From assembly GCA_014529385.2 (NCBI GenBank), contig CM043944.1, positions 180,786,240-180,850,239 of the forward strand: DNA of 64,000 nucleotides, read 5' to 3'. Positions 10,969-19,549 of this stretch are shown here, piece after piece (the stretch's first letter is position 1; each line of letters opens with the position of its first letter). Source of the stretch: Adiantum capillus-veneris. Its lineage: Eukaryota; Streptophyta; Polypodiopsida; Polypodiales; Pteridaceae. The translations under genes were made by a program, and so were the position numbers. The notes under the pieces were generated by a model. It had not been told where the DNA came from. It did not search any database and saw only the letters and a list, made by a program, of their open reading frames with translations.

Positions 10969-11304
10969 GTGGAGGAGCCAAAAGAGCCTATGGATGAAAC
11001 CCAAGATGAGGAAAGAAGTCGAACGGATGAGCAAAAGGATATCGATGAAACCCAAGATGAGGAAAGCAGGCCAATGGATGAGCAAAAGGATATGGATGAG
11101 GAAAGCAGGCCTAGGGATGAGCAAACTGATATGGATGAGGCAAGGATGGATGAGGCAAGGCAGCCAGTGGAGGAGCCAAAAGATCCTATGGATGAAACCC
11201 AAGATGAGGAAAGAAGGCCAATGGATGAGCAAAAGGATATGGATGAGGAAAGCAGGCCTCGGGATGAGCAAACTGATATGGATGAGGCAAGGATGGATGA
11301 TGCA
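10969..11304 (+). repeat. Acidic MDEQKDMDEE-type coding repeat
   Basis: Two long copies of an acidic module (about 10969-11163 and 11164-11304) share PVEEPK.PMDETQDEE, PMDEQKDMDEESRP and RDEQTDMDEARMD. The copies are very similar in DNA and stay in frame, so the array expanded recently or is under frame constraint. It links the protease and phosphatase domains and is probably disordered. Long open frames on the other strand here are composition artefacts. Confidence 0.9.
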
Positions 11305-11559
11305 AGCCGATCAACCGAGGCAAAGGAAAAGACCTTGGAGGAAACCTTCAATGAGGCAGAAAGAGCCATGGGGGAGACCCTTGATGAAGATGTGAATGAT
11401 GAAGCTAAAGCAGAGGAGAGCAACAACGACAACAACACTACAGAGACCCAGTATGGACCCTTGCTACCTGTAGATACGGTTGTTCCGGTAATGTCTATTC
11501 AAGTATGTCAAAATATGTTCAGCTTCTAACTACTTATATGTACTTGTCAACTTCTACAG

Positions 11560-12123
11560 AGGTTGATTATCTTGGACCTCAATGGATTGCTGCTGATGCG
11601 CGTGCCTCTCAGTGACACAGAACCCTTTGAGGATTTGCAAACGTTTCGGATGGAAACTTGTCGAGTCGTGGTTCATCCAGGAACCAAGGAATTTATTCAG
11701 TTTCTTCTTCCGCGCTTCAGAGTTGCCATATGGTCTTCAATGCAAAGGCGAAACTTGTCGCCACTAGTTACAATAGTTTGCGGTGTATGCGGCGCTCACA
11801 CGTCAGATTTTGCCTTTTTGTATGATCAAAGAAAATGTGTTACCGTCGAGGGTCACTACCACCCTAAAAAACCACATTTACCTCTTTTGTACAAACCATT
11901 TAGCCAAATCGGTGTACCCTTTGATGCAACTAATACACTACTGATTGATGATGCTCCTGAAAAGGGAGAACTAAATACACCGGGAACAACTATCTCACCA
12001 CCTTCTTTCGAGGGGCATTCCTTTTATTTTTACCTTGAAGACATTCTGATTCCATACTTACAGAAATTGTATCTCAGTCCATTGTTCACGGACGAGTTTG
12101 TACTTTCTAATGAATTAAGATGA
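11560..12123 (+). CDS. FCP1/NIF-type (CTD phosphatase-like) HAD domain
   Basis: The exon begins at 11560, after acceptor CTACAG, with RLIILDLNGLLLMRV. The first HAD motif is DLNG, with the nucleophile Asp present and the second Asp replaced by Asn; DLNGVL-type motifs also occur in intact plant NIF-domain proteins. VAIWSSMQRRN supplies motif II (the WTSA-type Ser), KPF lies in the motif III region, and NTLLIDDAP gives the paired Asp of motif IV. The length, about 185 residues, fits an NIF domain. The exon is free of stops to 12121. NIF/FCP1 domains dephosphorylate phosphoserine, for example in the RNA polymerase II C-terminal domain. Activity here is uncertain because of the DLN variant. Confidence 0.85.
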   Translation, partial: RLIILDLNGLLLMRVPLSDTEPFEDLQTFRMETCRVVVHPGTKEFIQFLLPRFRVAIWSSMQRRNLSPLVTIVCGVCGAHTSDFAFLYDQRKCVTVEGHYHPKKPHLPLLYKPFSQIGVPFDATNTLLIDDAPEKGELNTPGTTISPPSFEGHSFYFYLEDILIPYLQKLYLSPLFTDEFVLSNELR

Positions 12124-12154
12124 CTCTTCTATCATGTCTTTGTCTTGTCTAACA

Positions 12155-12157
<3 letters not shown>

Positions 12158-12198
<41 letters not shown>
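12158..12198. repeat. (GA)n microsatellite
   Basis: A (GA)n run of about 40 bp lies between the convergent stops of genes B+ and B-. Confidence 0.95.
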
Positions 12199-12202
<4 letters not shown>

Positions 12203-12323
12203 ACATGCTAAAGAAATGTATTTCAAGCACACTTATATTCACAGGGCACAATTGACAAATGAGCTCAAAAAACTTCATGTATTGAAAGTCATTTATATAC
12301 ACTTGGGTTCACAAGAATCTCTA

Positions 12324-13766
12324 TTACATTGACACTATTTCAACCCAACCATCCAACTCTTTGCACAACATATCTTTTTCCCTTCGCCGCATCACCTTAT
12401 GGCCAGCTAGGAAAAAGGAAAAATCTGATAGGTCCCTGTCCATTGACTCTTCAATTATGTCATGCTGCAACTGCAGAAGACTGCATAGCTCCCTTATTGT
12501 AGCCACCAGCATTAGGCCATGCTCTTTATCAATCACTTCCACATCCACAACAGGATTATCTTCCAAACCTGCAGAAACCTGGTCCATAGGAATGTACTTA
12601 CCATTGAGCATTTGTGATCGCATATACCAAAAGGAGAGTAACAGTGATTGGCTTGCAATCATGTACTTGACAACTAGAGTATCAAGCGCGACCTCGCACC
12701 GTAAGCCAATCTCTTCCTTTACATACCATCCTCTATCAAGAAGTTTGTCACAGGATGACTGCTAAAATGACTTGCACATGAACATAGCTTTTGTAACACG
12801 GATATTGTAGCTATGAAACAACTCTATGAAGAGTGCAGCAGGACAAAAGTTTGCAATTTTAACTAGTTTGGTGGGAATAGAGCTACGTAGAGACCTCTGT
12901 ATATCCTTCTAGAGCTTACTTCGCATTGCCTCCACCATTGTTTCCTCGGGAACTGGCCAGTCCACAGTGTTCCAATCGGTTGGTAGAGGTAGTTTCACCA
13001 ACATGCCATTCTTATTCCCTGAGCTGAGTTGGTAGAAGTGGTCATGAAAAAATATTCCTTCATCAGCCAGGCTTTTGCTGCTCCTCCCTAAATACTGTAG
13101 AGAACCAATGTGGGCAAGAACAACAAGGAAGAGGCCTATTATGCACTCCACAGGCTCCCATTGCTCATAAGAAGAGGGATAAACATCTGCAATATATATA
13201 GGAAGAGTTAAACTAAGAGTATCAATAAGTAAAAATGACAAATCTAATGTAGTTGAGCTATGAAGAATGGATACATTGCTCATAAGAAGAGGGATAAACG
13301 TTGCAACATATGTAAGAAAAGTTATAATGAGAGTATCAATAAGTAAAATGACAAATCAAACGAAGTTCAGATGTCAAGAGTACTTACAATTGCAACGTGG
13401 TTGATGTATATCTGATACATTTCCACCGTTTGCTATCACGTCTGGATGGGTAAACACATGCTGAACAAGAACTTCCTTTACAAATCTTTTGCCGATTTCA
13501 ACTTTGAAATCCAACACTCTGGCCTTCCATGCTGAGCGGTAAGCATTGATACCACTAGACCTCTTGGGTCTTCTTGGTTGCATGAGGACCCATGAACCTT
13601 TGTTTATCCTTTGTCCAACCCATTGGTTCTCTGCACTTATTGAAGTTGATATTGTAATTGAGGATATGCTACTACTTGGCCTTCTAGGCAAAGTGCAGCT
13701 GTTGGTTGTTGGTGTGAGAGACAGTAAACACCTAAAGCTTCTTGGGCGAGAAGACGTGGAAGCCAT
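12324..13766 (-). pseudogene. Unidentified minus-strand gene convergent with the fusion gene (gene B-)
   Basis: The first exon (13766-about 13385) begins MASTSSRPRSFR and is rich in Ser, Thr and Arg, ending with HPDVIANGGNVSDIHQPRC. An intron of about 190 bp contains two copies of a roughly 80-bp AT-rich segment (13200-13270 and 13285-13350). The second part is one frame from about 13190 to 12324, with TAG codons at 12889 and 12762. It reads EQWEPVECIIGLFLVVLAH, SSIPTKLVKIANFCPAALF and ELCSLLQLQHDIIEESMDR. No domain was recognised. Its stop lies about 200 bp from that of the fusion gene, mirroring the A+/A- pair. Confidence 0.5.
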
Positions 13767-13799
13767 AGCTCTCAGAGAAAAGCTTTAGTGGAGGGAGAT

Positions 13800-14316
13800 T
13801 CACTTTGAAAGCATTCTAATGGAGGGAAAGTGTTTTAGAATTCCAATATCTTGTGCGGGCTTAATGGTCACCCTTTAGTACGTTAATGACCATAAGAGAA
13901 TATCAGAAGTGGGACCACTGCCAAGCACCTAACATCTCGGTAAGAGCAAGGAAATTACGATGCCACAATCCAAGTTTTTAGGCTATTTTCCTATTTTTTG
14001 AGTCTTTCCACGTACTTTCCTACATAACGTAGCCCTCATGCTCATTGGACGCGCTCTATTTTTCTCTCTCTTCTTATGGCCCTCCAAATGACCTCCGAAA
14101 TTTCCTACTGCAATATTCTGGTATGACTCTCTCATCGAGAGAGGTAATAGAAAAACATAAAACTCATTCCGACCCTCCTACCTTGTAGGGGTCGTGATTG
14201 TATGAGGATGACTTGGCATTGACACTTTGCCTGGGAATCAAGTCCAAATTTTTGGTTCCTTTTAGTGTTGTTGTTTTAACAGCAACAAAAAAAAAACACT
14301 TTAAAGAATCCATCAC
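13800..14316. other. Non-coding stretch
   Basis: No gene seen. It holds a short inverted repeat (ATGGTCA near 13865 and TGACCAT near 13888) around CCCTTTAGTACG, which recalls the TACTAAAGG arms of the hairpins at 8742. It may lie at the right edge of the gene B unit, but no terminal repeat could be matched because the other end is outside the window or unrecognised. Confidence 0.5.
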
Positions 14317-15358
14317 TTAATCTGTCCTTGACCGAGTTGCGAGTGTGATAGCAGAAGCGTAATCCATGAATTGGTGGAATTCATGCCACCCGGTTAGAAT
14401 GCCGTGCATGCAGAATTGTGAGCCCTTGGCTACTATAACAGCCTCAAGCAAGAGAGCCGAAACCATAAAAGCCTTGTAGAGTCTGCCTTGGGAGCGACGC
14501 ATCATAACATGTTGTTGCCACACATAAAATGGGAGCAAATTGTAATGGTAACATTTTCCCAAACTGGCGTGCCAATGCCCTTGATGCCAAGTGAATGGGT
14601 AGTATCGTGGCACGTGTGAGAAGCCTTGCTTCATGTGAATTTGTGAAAGCACTTTGCTTTACATAACAGACAACGTTTTCCAATGAAAACATGAAAAACA
14701 AACAAATTTAAAATCAGGCTCACCTGGTTATCCCGTTGTAACCAGTCATCCTAAAATTTTGATGGAGAAGAACTCGTTCCATAACGGCTCATAGCCTAGT
14801 CTGCTACACGAGAGAGAGTCGTCGCGTGTATATATATATATACGTCTCTTGTATCATATACATCTATCTGGCATGTAATGAAAGAACCTGCAAGAAGATT
14901 ACCAAATTCCTTCCAAGTTTGTATGCTCATAGCATATGCAAAACGTGGGAGTCTCAATGCAAGATTCCTAACTTGAAGCCTTTCTGATAGCAACTGAGGT
15001 GGTTGTTGACAGGCAGAGAGCATGACAAAAAGAATCAACCTTGTCGAGGAATTTCAATTGAAATGAGCTAAGAGTGTGTGACAAGCATCCTTTGGCAACG
15101 GCTAGAAATATTGACAAGGAGTCGGCCATGCCGAACAACATGCCTCCTGCATCAAGTCAAGCAGTAGGATGTGCTAATCTCCTTGAGATTACAAAACATG
15201 GTAGATTGGCTATACTTTTGCATCAAAAGGGAACCACTTGTAAACCCGTGCTGCGGAGCAAGGCGGTTGGTTCTCAAGCCTTGCTTGATTCAATATTTAA
15301 ACCAATCAAATTTTGGCGCTTACGATAATTGTCACAAGCCGTGCTTGTGCTTTGCCGT
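14317..15358 (-). pseudogene. Unidentified gene, 3' part, cut by gypsy insertion
   Basis: Minus-strand coding-like segments include LSERLQVRNLALRLPRF followed by AYAMSIQTWKEFGNLLAG and a donor (GCAG/GTTC) near 14890, and LYKAFMVSALLLEAVIV in 14652-14317. Removing the gypsy element at 15359-24070 makes the exon AAVRTLYDG continue as KAQARLVTIIVSA across the insertion point, so the element landed in an exon. The family was not recognised. A (TA)n run lies at 14826-14842. Real exon limits are uncertain. Confidence 0.35.
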
Positions 15359-16502
15359 TGTGAGCGGGATGAAAACACACACAGCGCCTCTATAACGACC
15401 CGACACACACTCTTGGGAAGATACACACACACACTATGGGGCACCACTCGGCTTACACAACACACCTGGCCGAGACAGGGAACACACCTCTGGAGTGAGA
15501 GGAGAGAGACTATCCACTTGCCCACTCCACACAGACACACACACACACACACACACACCCAAAAAACTCAGCTCAAAAGAGGAGAATTTCTAATGTTTAG
15601 ATACAAATGAGCTTGGGCCAACACCAATGGGGCAAACAGCTCACACAATATGGGTAAAATAAGCCAGATACAATCACAAACTGGAGCAGAAACTTCGCTC
15701 ATAAGAGAAACTTACACAGAAAAACAGCAGGAAAAGAGTGAGGAATTTGGCAAAATGGACAGCGCCATCGCGTCCGGAACGGCCCAAAACCCCAGTCTAC
15801 AATGTCAAAGTGCTCAAATCCGACCTCGGATGAGCAGTTTACGGCCAAAACAGGCTCCAAAATGAGCAAAAACACAGCTGCGGCTGTTCCTCCTCTCTTC
15901 TCCACGTTTTTTCTGGTCTTCTCTCAGTTTTTTCAGTTCCCACACTTAGCTTTATTAGTTGGGCACCCTTGGCCTTTTAGATGACCTCAAACGGACCCCG
16001 AACAGGCCAAAAACTGACCTCGCAGTGCATAGTTGTCACCTTTTTGCATCATTCGCACACCTGGCACTCAGCTTTTTTCCAATAATGCATCTCGCCACCA
16101 CGTGAAGTGGCCCCCAAAAGTGGTCCTCATGATGACCTTTCTGCATAATTATCACAAGGAAACACCCACGTTGTGTCCGTACTCATCCACGTGCAAATAT
16201 TGACCCCGTTCGCCCTCCTGACGCCACTAGATGCCATCTGACGCACCTGCTGACCTCACGTCGTCGGCCCGCGGATAGCTTCCTCGAGAAGTTTTACGCG
16301 CTACCAACTCCTCCTTATTGTAGAAAAACACAATGGTAACAGTAACGATGAAAATCGATGCACTATGTACATGGTGTCCTACCTGTACACATGTGGGCCC
16401 CACGTAACCACCTGGCTCTGGAAAATGGGCAATACTTTATTTGATGCACCATGCATGGGTATGTACATATGCGCAATCCCTTGCTCCAAAAAACTCCTGA
16501 CA
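15359..16502 (-). repeat. 3' LTR of the gypsy element
   Basis: It is nearly identical to 22926-24070. Visible differences include one extra G in the other copy near 23007, single-base indels near 15470 and 15487, a G/T at about 15864, a G/A at about 15981 and the (CA)n length. Plus-strand ends are TGTGAGCGGG and CTCCTGACA. Confidence 0.97.
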
Positions 16503-16530
16503 TAATTTGCCCATCCCCTAGCCTGCTAGA

Positions 16531-17112
16531 TCATTCATGATCAGCAGCAGCAAAGAGAGATATGAGACTCGCCGCATCACAAGTCTCCTCATCCTTCACC
16601 AACATTTCTTGCTCCACCGACAACTCATCTTGTTCCACCATCATCAATCTAGCATGATACAATTTAAGACGCAATCCATTTACCCTTGACTTATGTAGAA
16701 CACCATCCAGGTTAGCCAGCTGATATGTGCCATTTGGAAAACACTCTACTACCTTGAAAGGGCCTTCCCACTTAATTTGAAACTTCTTTTGGAAGGTGTT
16801 GTCCAGCTTACTGTTGTAGCGCAAAACCAAGTCATGTTGCTTGATACCCTTACTTTTGACCTTTTCATTTATCTTTGTCAAAGCCTTATCCTGCATCTGC
16901 CCATAATGCTCCAATGCGCTCATCCTATCCAACTGGACCTCTTGTAACTGCAAGAGCCTCTCTTTGAATACATCACTAGGCCGCCCAAGAAACTTCTCTA
17001 ACATCTTGACCGCAGGCAACTCTACCTCCACAGGCAATAGTGCTTCCTTCCATACACCAAATGAAATGGAGTAAACCCTGTACCTGTCTTCACCGAAGTA
17101 CGGTAAGCCCAT
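16531..17112 (-). pseudogene. Gypsy integrase C-terminal domain
   Basis: This segment contains KIKWEGPFKV-like text (QIKWEGPFKVVECFPNGTY), the GPF/GPY module of Ty3/gypsy integrases that helps target integration, then an acidic tail rich in Glu and Asp. There is no recognisable chromodomain. It is one frameshift away (near 17045) from the integrase core upstream. It ends with TGA at 16531, about 30 bp before the polypurine tract. Confidence 0.85.
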
Positions 17113-18935
17113 AATGCACTAGGCAATTCCAAATCCCAATTCTTTCCTTGGTGCTCTGTCACTTTCGAAAGAATCTGTACCAACTCACCATTGAATCTTT
17201 CATTCAAGCCATTACACTGCGGGTAATAAGGAGTGGTATGCTGGTGCCTAATCTTCATCTTTGCACATAAAAAATCTAGCAGTTTAGCTCTAAAGCCAGG
17301 CCCCTTATCTGAAAGTAACTCCAGTGGCACCCCAAACTTGCAACATATTTCATCATACACAAATTTTGCCACATCCTTTGCAGTGATCTGTTTTACTGCT
17401 ATAGCCTCTGCCCATCTAGAGAGATAGTCCACTGCCGTCAAAATATAGCTTTTGCCCCTGCTTGTGATAGGTAACGGGCCTATTGCATCAATTCCCCACT
17501 TTTCAAACACATCAAACGCCATAATGGTTTTTCGTAGCTCTGGCTTCAACACTCTCTTCCCAAATGCTTGACACCTATTGCAAGACCTACACCAATGGTG
17601 AACATCCTTGTGCAAACTAGGCCATACATACCCCTCTTGCAAAATCTTATGCAAGGTGATCTTTAGAGCAAAATGGCCACCACATGCGCCTTCGTGATTC
17701 TCTTCCAACACTCTGTAAAGCTCCTCCCGCCAAGGTACACGTCTCAACACGAGATCAGCCCCTTTCATGTATAAGACATCACCAATCAATTTGTACCTGT
17801 ATGCTCTACGCACAAAGCCATACTTCTTAGACTTCTGAATCTCCTTTGGAATGATTCCTGTTAGCAAAAACTCCTCTTCTTGAGCCAAACTTTCCCGGCC
17901 ATGATAAAGAGGTAAAGTGGTCCTCAACACAAATAGCTCCCCAATCATGCCTTGAGCTGCTTCATGTGCCTCTCCATTTAGAGCACGTTCAATGTGTCTG
18001 ATACTCCATGCTTCAAACTTTTTTAACAGGCCTTTAATTCTGAAGCACATTTCCTTCAATGAGGTGTTCTTGCTCTTCCACACACCCAACACTTGCTTCA
18101 CCACTAACAAGGCATCACCTTTTATGCTCAGCCTTCGAACCCCATGCTTCAAACAAATGTGTAATCCGGCTTCCAATGTAGCATATTCAGCCTCATTGTT
18201 ACTATGCGCATCCAATTTGAACCCTCTCTTGCATACTAGCTTCCCCTCTGGATCATAAAGTGCTATACCCCCTGAAGCTGCATCATGGCTCTTTCTGTAT
18301 GAACCATCAAAGAACAACACATGTGCATTGCTGATCTGTGGCACTTCTTCAACTACCTTTCTCACCACCTCTTCCTTAACAATAAGGGGATTCTCCTTGT
18401 AGGTCAACAAATCAGCTAGGGTAGCCCTTGTACTATCTTCCACTAGAAAAGAGAACTCAAACTCTTGTAGCTCAATTACCCATTTCTTCACCACATTTGA
18501 CATGTTAATACCATTAATTAACTGTGGCAAAAAGGCATAACTCGTCAAGAAAACAAAAGGCCGTGGTAGCAAGTAATGACGAAATCGTCGACAAGCAAAT
18601 ATTACACTAGCCATCACTAGCTCTACTTCCGATAACTTTCTCTCCGCTACCAACTTCACTCGGCTTGCACAATACACTGGCCTCATATAATGGCTGCCCT
18701 TCCCCTTTTGCAATAGCATGGCTCCAATGGCATCATCCCCTACTGATGGATTTACATAAAAAACTTTCTCCCAATCAGGAGCCTGCATGGCTGACAACCC
18801 CCCTAACACCTCTTTCACCTCTTGAAACACTTCTTCACACTTGTCATCCCATTGCAATGGATCATGCTTTGCCACTTGTTGTAATGGATAAAGAAGCTGC
18901 GAAGACAATGGAATAAACCGTGCCATGTACTTCAC
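17022..18935 (-). CDS. Gypsy RNase H, second RNase H and integrase core
   Basis: The 637-residue frame begins in the RT connection (KYMARFIPLSSQLLYPL). It then has a first RNase H with AIGAMLLQKGKGSHYMRPV, whose first acidic residue is not obvious. A second RNase H follows: VLFFDGSYRKSHDAASGG, NNEAEYATLEAGL, IKGDALLVVKQV and ALNGEAHEAAQ. The last would be N..AD in active enzymes. Next come the integrase zinc module (CGGHFALKITLHKIL to WCRSCNRCQ) and the DDE core: GIDAIGPLP, LLSDKGPGF and NGLNERFNG. All three integrase catalytic residues are present. The frame overlaps the RT ORF upstream and the C-terminal ORF downstream through frameshifts. Confidence 0.93.
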   Translation of the reverse strand: MKYMARFIPLSSQLLYPLQQVAKHDPLQWDDKCEEVFQEVKEVLGGLSAMQAPDWEKVFYVNPSVGDDAIGAMLLQKGKGSHYMRPVYCASRVKLVAERKLSEVELVMASVIFACRRFRHYLLPRPFVFLTSYAFLPQLINGINMSNVVKKWVIELQEFEFSFLVEDSTRATLADLLTYKENPLIVKEEVVRKVVEEVPQISNAHVLFFDGSYRKSHDAASGGIALYDPEGKLVCKRGFKLDAHSNNEAEYATLEAGLHICLKHGVRRLSIKGDALLVVKQVLGVWKSKNTSLKEMCFRIKGLLKKFEAWSIRHIERALNGEAHEAAQGMIGELFVLRTTLPLYHGRESLAQEEEFLLTGIIPKEIQKSKKYGFVRRAYRYKLIGDVLYMKGADLVLRRVPWREELYRVLEENHEGACGGHFALKITLHKILQEGYVWPSLHKDVHHWCRSCNRCQAFGKRVLKPELRKTIMAFDVFEKWGIDAIGPLPITSRGKSYILTAVDYLSRWAEAIAVKQITAKDVAKFVYDEICCKFGVPLELLSDKGPGFRAKLLDFLCAKMKIRHQHTTPYYPQCNGLNERFNGELVQILSKVTEHQGKNWDLELPSALWAYRTSVKTGTGFTPFHLVYGRKHYCLWR

Positions 18936-19549
18936 TTGTGTATAAAGGTTGCCAATTGCTTCGTACTCATAGGTGATGGAAGAAGAATAATAGACTTAAC
19001 CTTATCTGGATCAGCCTCAATGCCATTTTCTGACACCATATGGCCCAATAACTTCACCCTTGGCTGTGCTAGATGACATTTCTTTGGATTTAGTTGTCCT
19101 CCACATTCATCATATCGAGCCAATACCATCTGCAACTTCTCATGATGCTCAGCCCTACTGCTATAGACACAGAAGTCGTCCATAAAAGCCTTAACACAAC
19201 TACCAATGAATGGTTCCAGCACCCAATTTGCTCTTTCTTGATAGAAAGATGGTCCATTTGACAACCCAAACGGCAACACTGTGTAGCAATAGCAGCCCCA
19301 TGGCGTAATAAAAGTTGTCTTTGTGCGGTCTTTAAGAGCAATCTTCAATTGAAAATAGCCTGAAAAACCATCACACACACTGTACCTCTCATAACCTGCC
19401 ACTGAATCCAAGATCTGATCGATGAATGGAAGAGGATATGGGTTCTTCTTAGTGGCTGCGTTTAAGGGTTTAAAATCCACACAAATTCTCCACTTCCCAT
19501 CCTTCTTTGGACTGACTACAACTGGGCTCACCCATTCTGTGGTCTCCAC
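18932..19549 (-). CDS. Gypsy reverse transcriptase
   Basis: The core motifs are ETTEWVSPVVVSPKKDGKWR, ICVDFKPLNAATKKN, YSVCDGFSGYFQLKI, TVLPFGLSNGPSFYQ, KAFMDDFCVYS (catalytic F-M-D-D) and PKKCHLAQPRVKLLGH. The usual Asp of motif A (here CDGFSGY) and both Asp of motif C are present. One frameshift near 19550 separates it from the protease ORF, and another near 18940 from the RNase H ORF. Confidence 0.95.
   Translation of the reverse strand: METTEWVSPVVVSPKKDGKWRICVDFKPLNAATKKNPYPLPFIDQILDSVAGYERYSVCDGFSGYFQLKIALKDRTKTTFITPWGCYCYTVLPFGLSNGPSFYQERANWVLEPFIGSCVKAFMDDFCVYSSRAEHHEKLQMVLARYDECGGQLNPKKCHLAQPRVKLLGHMVSENGIEADPDKVKSIILLPSPMSTKQLATFIHK

Larger units (their letters stand above)
9144..12123 (+). 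pseudogene. Histone H3-like / Ulp1 protease / acidic repeat / FCP1-NIF phosphatase fusion gene (gene B+)
   Basis: The order is: H3-like fold (9144-9600), charged linker with DMREAELKEKAKVAVE (9601-9790), Ulp1/C48 protease (about 9790-10700), acidic repeats (about 10969-11304) and NIF-type HAD domain (11560-12123). Three introns have GT-AG ends and keep the frame: 10298-10385, 10570-10650 and 11503-11559. The last is a 57-bp phase-0 intron joining the acidic repeats to the phosphatase domain, so these parts form one transcript. The linkage of the H3 part needs one frameshift near 9590. Stops lie at 9186, 9258, 9317, 9362, 9784 and 10501, and a frame change near 10035, so this copy is probably dead, although the 3' half is clean. 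Such a fusion is not a standard plant gene known to me. The neighbourhood suggests a gene carried by a mobile element. Confidence 0.7.

Noticed and set aside
10924-11438. Long open frames antisense to, and in the second frame of, the acidic repeats
   Set aside because: They are shadows of the repeat: period and composition keep all frames open. The plus-strand frame joins the protease and phosphatase domains through splice sites.
9278-13283. TAG read as glutamine (altered genetic code), since several in-frame TAG codons fall at Gln positions
   Set aside because: TGA and TAA stops also interrupt the same genes, frameshifts are present, and the window is clearly plant nuclear DNA with the standard code. 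C-to-T decay explains the pattern more simply.
8-13790. Integrated giant-virus DNA, because a histone, Ulp1 protease, phosphatase and nearby methyltransferase also occur in such viruses
   Set aside because: The genes have GT-AG introns with conserved phases and no capsid, packaging ATPase or DNA polymerase was seen. The setting is ordinary transposon-rich plant DNA.
13868-13895. Short inverted repeat ATGGTCA/TGACCAT as a transposon terminus
   Set aside because: Seven-base arms are expected by chance, and no partner terminus or target duplication was found.
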